From the NCBI GenBank assembly GCA_934660915.1, contig CAKUIF010000003.1, forward strand, positions 1-64,000: 64,000 nt of DNA. Direction: 5' to 3'. Within the stretch, counting starts at the first letter, position 1. Every line of letters starts with the position of its first letter. The notes beneath the pieces were generated by a model, which made no database searches, was not told the origin of the DNA, and was given only the letters and a program-made list of their open reading frames with translations. Both the position numbers and the translations under genes were made by a program. Of the stretch, positions 59,300 through 64,000 are shown one piece after another. The DNA comes from an uncultured Olsenella sp. (GTDB taxonomy: Bacteria > Actinomycetota > Coriobacteriia > Coriobacteriales > Atopobiaceae).

Positions 59300-60331
59300 A
59301 TGATCACCAGAAGCAGGTTCCTGCAGGTTCTCGCCGGTGGAGCCGGCGCGCTCGCGCTCGCCGGGTGCGGCGCGCAGAAGGCCGCCGACGCCGGCGACGA
59401 GGGCAAGAAGGACGCCGCTGCGGAGCCGGTCGCTGTTCGCGCGGCTGCGCTCAAGGGCCCGACCGCGATGGGCCTCGTCAAGTTCATGAGCGAGGTGGAC
59501 GCCGGCAACCTCAAGGATGAGGACTATAGCTTCCAGATCGTCGCCTCGGCAGACGAGGTCGCCCCGCTCATCTCGAAGTCCGAGGTCGACATCGCTGCTG
59601 TGCCCGCCAACCTCGCCTCCGTTCTCTACAACAAGACCTCCGGCGCCGTGCGCGTCATCGCGGTGAACACGCTGGGCGTGCTCTACATCTGCGAGCTCGG
59701 CGATGCGGTGAACACCGTTGCCGACCTGAGGGGCAAGACGATCTTCTCGGCGGGCAAGGGCGCGACGCCCGAGTACGCGCTCGAGTACGTCCTGCGCGCG
59801 AACGGCCTCGACCCCGCCTGCGACGTGACCATCGAGTGGAAGAGCGAGCACGCCGAGTGCGTGGCCGCGCTTGCCCAGGACGCGACCGCCATCGCGATGC
59901 TGCCGCAGCCCTTCGTGACCACGGCGCAGGCCAAAAACGACCAGATCCGCGTGGCGCTCGACCTCAACCAGGAGTGGGCGGCTGCGTGCGAGGCCGAAGG
60001 GCGCGACGGCAAGCTCATCACCGGCGTCGCCGCCGTGCGCAGTGAGTTCGCCGATGCGCACCCCGAGGCGGTCGACGCGTTTCTTGGGCACTACCGCGAG
60101 TCGGTGGAGTTCGTCAACGCGAACACCGACGAGGCGGCGGCGTTCGTGGGCGGCTACGATATCGTGCCCGAGGCCGTGGCAAAGAAGGCCCTGCCCGCGT
60201 GCAACATCACGTTTGTCGACGGGGCTGACATGAAGGCGCAGCTCAGCGGCTACCTCGAGGTGCTTGCCGACCAGAACGCCGATGCCGTGGGCGGCAAGCT
60301 CCCCGGCGACGATTTCTACTACGGCGCCTAG
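59300..60331 (+). CDS. ABC importer substrate-binding lipoprotein (NMT1/THI5-like)
   Basis: A 343-residue lipoprotein: the signal ends in LAGC (ITRSRFLQVLAGGAGALALAGC). The binding domain shows PTAMGLVKFMSEV, the DIAAVPANLASVLYNKTSGAVRVIAVNTLGVLYI segment and DLRGKTIFSAGKGATPEYALEYVLRANGL, typical of SsuA/ThiY-like proteins. Ligand candidates include thiamine precursors, sulfonates and other small organics; no riboswitch was recognised upstream to decide. ATG at 59300 follows AAGGGAGAG. First of three importer genes. Confidence 0.9.
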   Translation: MITRSRFLQVLAGGAGALALAGCGAQKAADAGDEGKKDAAAEPVAVRAAALKGPTAMGLVKFMSEVDAGNLKDEDYSFQIVASADEVAPLISKSEVDIAAVPANLASVLYNKTSGAVRVIAVNTLGVLYICELGDAVNTVADLRGKTIFSAGKGATPEYALEYVLRANGLDPACDVTIEWKSEHAECVAALAQDATAIAMLPQPFVTTAQAKNDQIRVALDLNQEWAAACEAEGRDGKLITGVAAVRSEFADAHPEAVDAFLGHYRESVEFVNANTDEAAAFVGGYDIVPEAVAKKALPACNITFVDGADMKAQLSGYLEVLADQNADAVGGKLPGDDFYYGA

Positions 60332-60333
60332 CG

Positions 60334-61122
60334 TTGCGACAGGGGAACACGGGCAAAGAATGGCGGCGCGCGCTTCCCGCTTGTGGGGGGCGCGCGCTCG
60401 CCGTGGCGTTTTGGCTCGTCGTGTGGCAGACGGCTGCCGTCGCCGTGGGCTCGCGGATCATCCTCGTGGGGCCGGCGGAGGTTGCGGCAAGGTTCGCGGA
60501 GCTTGTCGGGACCTGGGAGTTCTGGGGTGCCGTCGGCGTGTCGTTGGCTAGGATCGCGGCGGGGTTTGTGCTGGCGGTCGTGGCCGGCGTCGCGCTTGCA
60601 GCCGCCTCGGGGCGCTGGCGAGCTGTGCGTACGCTGCTCGCGCCGCTGGTGGGGGCTGTGAAGGCTGCGCCTGTGGCGAGCTTTGTCATTCTAGTGCTCA
60701 TCTGGGTTTCGTCGAGGCGCCTCTCGGTGATCATCTCGTTCCTCATGGCGATGCCGATCGTGTACACGAACGTGCTCGAGGGCATCGACCAGACCGACCC
60801 CGCGCTGCTCGAGATGGCCGATGTGTTCGGCGTGCGCGGATGGCGCCGCGCGGCGACGGTTTACGCCTCCGAGGTCGCGCCCTACCTGCGGGCGGGGGTT
60901 TCGCTTGCCGTCGGCCTTTCGTGGAAGTCGGGCATCGCGGCCGAGGTCATCGGCCTGCCGGATCCCTCCATCGGTATCAACCTGTATGAGGCCAAGGTGT
61001 ACCTGGATACGCCGGACCTGTTTGCTTGGACGCTCGCGATCGTGTTGCTCTCCGTGGCGATCGAGGCCGCGCTTCGCCGCGCGCTCAGCTGGGCGCAGGC
61101 GTGTTGGGAGGCGAGGGCGTGA
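60334..61122 (+). CDS. ABC importer permease (SsuC/TauC-like)
   Basis: A 262-residue permease with about six spans. Typical stretches: LAVAFWLVVWQTAAVAVGSRIILVGP, FVILVLIWVSSRRLSVIISFLMAMPIVYTNVLEGI and the EAA loop LLEMADVFGVRGWRRAATVYASEVAPYLRAG. The TTG start lies two bases after the stop of the binding-protein gene, implying coupled translation. It forms the membrane channel for the importer. Confidence 0.9.
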   Translation: MRQGNTGKEWRRALPACGGRALAVAFWLVVWQTAAVAVGSRIILVGPAEVAARFAELVGTWEFWGAVGVSLARIAAGFVLAVVAGVALAAASGRWRAVRTLLAPLVGAVKAAPVASFVILVLIWVSSRRLSVIISFLMAMPIVYTNVLEGIDQTDPALLEMADVFGVRGWRRAATVYASEVAPYLRAGVSLAVGLSWKSGIAAEVIGLPDPSIGINLYEAKVYLDTPDLFAWTLAIVLLSVAIEAALRRALSWAQACWEARA

Positions 61123-61766
61123 TGGCGGGAGATGCGTTTTATGCGCTCTTTGGCGTCGACTTTGCCTACGGCGACGCGGGCACGCCGGTGCTCACCGAGG
61201 CCTCGGCCGAGTTCGAGCCGGGCCGCGTGCACATGATCTTCGGGCCCTCCGGGGAGGGCAAGACCACGCTGCTTCGCCTGCTTATGGGTCTTGAGCGGGC
61301 TTGCGCGGGCGAGGTCGCGCGGCCTGCCTCCGCGCGGATCGCCGCGGTGTTCCAGGAGGACCGGCTATGCGACGGCATGACCGCGACGTTGAATATCCGG
61401 CTGCCGCATGCAGAGCTTCATGGCGCTGACCTGCGTGAATTCATCGAGCATGAGCGCCGGGCGCTCGAGGGGGTCGGTATTGCCGCCGACGACGCCGCAC
61501 GTCCGGTCCGCGAGCTCTCCGGTGGCCAGCGCCGGCGCGTGGCGCTGCTGCGCGCCCTTCTTGCCGATGCCGATGCGCTGTTCTTTGACGAGCCGCTTCG
61601 GGGCCTCGACGCCGAGGGCGCCGATCGAGTCGCCGCCTTCGCTGCGCCGCTGCTTGTGGGAAAGACCGTGTTTTGGGTCACCCACGACGAGCACGATGCC
61701 GGCCGCGCTGCCGACCCCGTGCGCTGGGTCCTCTCCGACGGCACTCTTCGGCGCGTGCCGGCGTAA
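61122..61766 (+). CDS. ABC importer ATP-binding protein
   Basis: A 214-residue ATPase: Walker A GPSGEGKTTLLRLL, Q-loop AVFQEDRL, signature RELSGGQRRRVALLRALL, Walker B ALFFDEPLRGLD and switch His WVTHDEHDA. ATG overlaps the permease stop by one base (TGATG). It is short for the SsuB/TauB group but has all motifs. Its TAA stop (61764-61766) overlaps the first bases of an inverted-repeat element. Confidence 0.92.
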   Translation: MAGDAFYALFGVDFAYGDAGTPVLTEASAEFEPGRVHMIFGPSGEGKTTLLRLLMGLERACAGEVARPASARIAAVFQEDRLCDGMTATLNIRLPHAELHGADLREFIEHERRALEGVGIAADDAARPVRELSGGQRRRVALLRALLADADALFFDEPLRGLDAEGADRVAAFAAPLLVGKTVFWVTHDEHDAGRAADPVRWVLSDGTLRRVPA

Positions 61767-61902
61767 AGTCCCAAAAATCAACGACTTAATTCAAGTTCGG
61801 TGGGTAGCCGCTGTCTAGAAGCGGCATTTTGCAATGAAAACCGGGCGCTTTGAGATGGGACTACTCATTCAAGTCGAATTAAGTCGTATATTCTCGGACT
61901 TT
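61765..61902. repeat. inverted-repeat element, copy 1
   Basis: A 138-base element with ends AAAGTCC (61765-61771) and GGACTTT (61896-61902). Inner arms are ACGACTTAATTC (61781-61792) and GAATTAAGTCGT (61876-61887). It fits exactly between the stop of the ABC ATPase gene and the stop of the nuclease-like gene. Related to the element at 63142. Confidence 0.8.
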
Positions 61903-63053
61903 TAGATAAGCTTCGCCCAGTCGATGAGCAGCTCGGCCCTTAGCTGGGTGGTGGCACGTCGCTCTTTCTCTGTTTCCGGCTTGAGCCGACGCCCAAGCCT
62001 TTCCGCCACAAGCTTGGCAAAGGCGTCGAATCTATCTCGGCTCCCTAACATGTCATGCGAGGCGAACAAAACGCGAATTCCCATCTGTTCGAGCGCCGCG
62101 GCCCGGTCGAAATCACTTATGAGGCTTTCCTCGTTGTCGTGGATCATCTTGCTCTGACACTCGACGTCGAGGTCGGCGTCTTCCCAAAACAAGTCGCAGT
62201 AGCAGTGGTTTCTTTGAGCGAGGAGCTGGGCATTCGGGCTAAGGGTCACCTTTGCGTTGTGCTCGAATCCGCCGAGGCCCTTGCCTCCCCGGCGGCGCGG
62301 AAGCCCGAGCAGCAACGCCGTCTGGACTTCAAGCGGGGAAGCGGCACCGGGCGTGACGAGCTCCGCCGCAAGGCGCAATTTCTCTCGGCCGTTACGCTGT
62401 GTGGTCTCTTCGGCAAACCCCTTAAGGGCTTGGGGGTCGGTGAGCGGAGCTCGATTCCAAAGGCTCGATAGCGCGGCGCCTTCATAACAAGGGGACCAGC
62501 CGTTCAGGCGCTGGCGACCGGTGTTGCTGGCTAGTATTTTCTGAAGTCGTCGCTCGATGGGGGCGGGGGTCTTGTAAACCGAGAACGATCCGCACAGCTC
62601 GCTTGCGATCATCAACGTCTTTATCCATGAGCTTCGCGCGGCCACCTGCTGCAGGGCCAACTCCGGTGATGCGACGCTAATGCCGTCTGTTACCTGCACG
62701 AATGAGCCGAAGGGAAGGTCTCCCGACCAAAGATGCGGCCGGATCAGCTTTGAGGGCCGGGCGTCTTTCCGGTCCCGGACAAGGACGTCGACGGGACCAT
62801 CGAAGCATGCGGCAAACGCGAGGAACACCTTTTTGATCTCGACGGCGGAGCCTCCGGTCTTTCGCCATTGGGGTCCCGACTGAAACAGGCCGCACAAAGG
62901 CAGCGTCTCAAGGAGCTCGGCCCTGAGGGAGACAAGGTCGTCTGGCGCCATCGCGCCGCGAAGCATCTCCTCGTCGCCCGCCGTGAGCAGGCGAACAATG
63001 GGCGGAGTGCGCCAAAACCTCAGAGCCGATATGTCGCAAATACACGTTTCCAT
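61902..63053 (-). CDS. hypothetical protein with Vsr/DUF559-like endonuclease domain
   Basis: A 383-residue protein without signal or spans. The first 250 residues are not assigned to a family; they include LRAELLETLPLCGLFQSGP and SVASPELALQQVAARSSWIKTLMIASELCGSF. The C-terminal part resembles a Vsr/DUF559 nuclease fold: SPLEVQTALLLGLPRRRGG (Glu), then YCDLFWEDADLDVECQSKMIHD (Asp and E-x-Q) and AALEQMGIRVLFASHDML. I recall many such paralogues in Collinsella and relatives. The gene is bracketed by two related inverted-repeat elements, the first reaching its stop codon. No ribosome-binding site is obvious. Confidence 0.7.
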   Translation of the reverse strand: METCICDISALRFWRTPPIVRLLTAGDEEMLRGAMAPDDLVSLRAELLETLPLCGLFQSGPQWRKTGGSAVEIKKVFLAFAACFDGPVDVLVRDRKDARPSKLIRPHLWSGDLPFGSFVQVTDGISVASPELALQQVAARSSWIKTLMIASELCGSFSVYKTPAPIERRLQKILASNTGRQRLNGWSPCYEGAALSSLWNRAPLTDPQALKGFAEETTQRNGREKLRLAAELVTPGAASPLEVQTALLLGLPRRRGGKGLGGFEHNAKVTLSPNAQLLAQRNHCYCDLFWEDADLDVECQSKMIHDNEESLISDFDRAAALEQMGIRVLFASHDMLGSRDRFDAFAKLVAERLGRRLKPETEKERRATTQLRAELLIDWAKLI

Positions 63054-63141
63054 GAAAAGACGCTAGCACGAGCTTCGCTGGCGGGCTTCTTCCGGTCGGT
63101 TGAGAGGCCGGCAATATCCGATATGCGGTAGCCGAGCTATG

Positions 63142-63269
63142 AAAGTCGCGAAAATATACGACTTAATTCAGACTCGGTGAGTATGAAGCTCAATTTCACT
63201 GCCAAAACATGATGAAACTCAGTGGAATACCGGGATGGTCTGAGTTAAGTCGTATATTTTCGCGACTTT
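63142..63269. repeat. inverted-repeat element, copy 2
   Basis: A 128-base element with 31-base terminal arms (63142-63172 and 63239-63269), identical at 30 positions when one is reverse-complemented. Arms begin AAAGTCGCGAAAATATACG and continue ACTTAATTCAGA. The interior is unlike its surroundings and partly like copy 1 (CTCGGTGAGTA, TTCGGTGGGTA). It looks like a miniature inverted-repeat (MITE-like) element. Confidence 0.8.
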
Positions 63270-63329
63270 GCGTGGCTGAAGCCTGGCGATCGGCCTTGTG
63301 TCCCCTCTCTTTGCCGGCTTGTTACTGTC

Positions 63330-63358
63330 TTGTCACCTGTAAAGTCAAGTGCCATACT
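63330..63358 (+). promoter_or_regulatory. promoter of nadA
   Basis: TTGTCA (63330-63335), 17-base spacer, CATACT (63353-63358). The hairpin GACCCGGC/GCCGGGTC (63376-63383 / 63390-63397) lies in the 5' leader, just before GGAGG at 63402. Confidence 0.6.
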
Positions 63359-63414
63359 GTCAACCACTGTATCTCGACCCGGCGGGGAGGCCGGGTCTGA
63401 CGGAGGGGCATGGC

Positions 63415-64000
63415 ATGGTTTCTGACGAGATGCGAGCAGAGGTCGAGCGACTCAAGCGCGAGCAGGACGCGGTGATCCTCGCGCACTATTATGTGACGCC
63501 CGATGCTCAGGATTTGGCCGACTACATCGGCGACTCGTTCTTCCTGTCAAAGAAGGCGGCCACGCTCGACTGCAAGACGTTGGTCTTTGCCGGCGTGCAC
63601 TTCATGGCCGAGTCGGCGAAGCTTTTGAGCCCCAATAAGCGCGTGCTCATGCCCGAGCCCACCGCCGACTGCCCCATGGCCCACATGGTCAAAAAGGCCA
63701 CCATCGACGCCGCGCGCGCCAAGTACGGCGACGACCTCGCCGTGGCCTGCTACGTCAACTCGACGAGCCAGATGAAGGCCTGGTCCGACGTGTGCGTGAC
63801 CTCCTCCAACGCCGTCAAGATCGTGCGCGCCCTTCCGCAGCACAACGTCTTGTTCATCCCCGACATGAACCTCGGCCACTACGTCGCGCTGCAGGTCCCC
63901 GAGAAGAACGTCATCCTGAACGACGGCTTCTGCCCCACCCACGAGGCCATCGAGCTCGCCGAGATTGAGGCTGCCCGTGCCGAGCACCCCGGCGCCCGCG
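63415..64000 (+). CDS. nadA: quinolinate synthase, 5' part
   Basis: First 195 codons of NadA, which condenses iminoaspartate and dihydroxyacetone phosphate to quinolinate for NAD synthesis with a 4Fe-4S cluster. Family motifs: LKREQDAVILAHYYVTPDAQDLADYIGDSF, AGVHFMAESAKLLSPNKRVLMP, ADCPMAHM and AVACYVNSTSQMKAWSDVCVTSSNAVKIV. ATG at 63415 follows GGAGG by eight bases. The gene runs off the right edge; nadB and nadC would be expected next. Confidence 0.95.
   Translation, partial: MVSDEMRAEVERLKREQDAVILAHYYVTPDAQDLADYIGDSFFLSKKAATLDCKTLVFAGVHFMAESAKLLSPNKRVLMPEPTADCPMAHMVKKATIDAARAKYGDDLAVACYVNSTSQMKAWSDVCVTSSNAVKIVRALPQHNVLFIPDMNLGHYVALQVPEKNVILNDGFCPTHEAIELAEIEAARAEHPGAR

Larger units (their letters stand above)
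63054..63414. other. 361-base intergenic region upstream of nadA
   Basis: It holds inverted-repeat element copy 2 (63142-63269), a promoter-like pair (63330-63358) and a small hairpin (63376-63397). No gene is seen. Confidence 0.6.

Overview
The window is a GC-rich bacterial chromosome segment that reads as an intestinal actinobacterium of the Coriobacteriia, most likely Collinsella or a close relative. Pointers are protein-level: an anaerobic gene set (class III ribonucleotide reductase, FeoAB, EFR1-type ferredoxin, CXXC/NapH-like/TlpA redox genes), a CarD regulator, and GTGAACAGGGG palindromes of the kind I recall from Collinsella genomes. The genus is inferred from memory and was not checked by a search. 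No rRNA, tRNA, CRISPR array, prophage or classical insertion sequence was recognised.

Layout. 1-5.1 kb: a dienelactone-hydrolase-like enzyme, an OmpR-type two-component system and a three-gene extracytoplasmic redox operon. 5.2-9.4 kb: a decayed zone with remnants of a nitroreductase, an AAA ATPase and a DUF5655 protein, intact yjdF, GyrI-like and flavodoxin-like genes, and a REP-associated tyrosine transposase (RAYT) flanked by its probable palindromes. 9.4-19.1 kb: a second type II topoisomerase pair, a DUF234 ATPase with a palindromic leader, a truncated MFS gene, a transglutaminase-like protein, a GMP synthase lacking the glutaminase domain, and dus. Eleven REP palindromes lie between 5.4 and 18.1 kb and I saw none after that.

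19.2-32.6 kb: a DUF134-NifX fusion, a very large FtsX-type permease with a coiled coil, a methyltransferase, an EFR1 ferredoxin, and a seven-gene minus-strand operon (two aldo/keto reductases, Fe-alcohol dehydrogenase, carboxymuconolactone-decarboxylase/cupin, a small coiled-coil protein, two MATE pumps) that looks like carbonyl detoxification plus efflux.

32.6-41.4 kb is the most unusual part. A structured leader precedes a ClpP paralogue, a solitary VirD4/TraG-like ATPase, a small helical protein, a DUF4365-like protein and a LysR regulator. Facing it is a minus-strand cluster: an ACG-repeat (ACGX) peptide, a flavin/ferredoxin fusion, a radical SAM/SPASM enzyme, a zinc-type macrodomain hydrolase, a SirTM-like sirtuin and a CPYR glutaredoxin, with a divergent HxlR regulator. 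This resembles a peptide-maturation locus joined to ADP-ribosylation and thiol-redox functions.

41.5-64 kb: DUF389, SdpR-SdpI, FeoAB fusion, NrdD, a PLP aminotransferase behind a repeat-rich intergenic region, a lipoprotein cyclophilin, CarD, an ACT protein, citrate synthase, a nested triple hairpin, a MarR-controlled heterodimeric ABC exporter, an NMT1/THI5-type ABC importer, a Vsr/DUF559-like nuclease gene bracketed by two related inverted-repeat elements, and the start of nadA.
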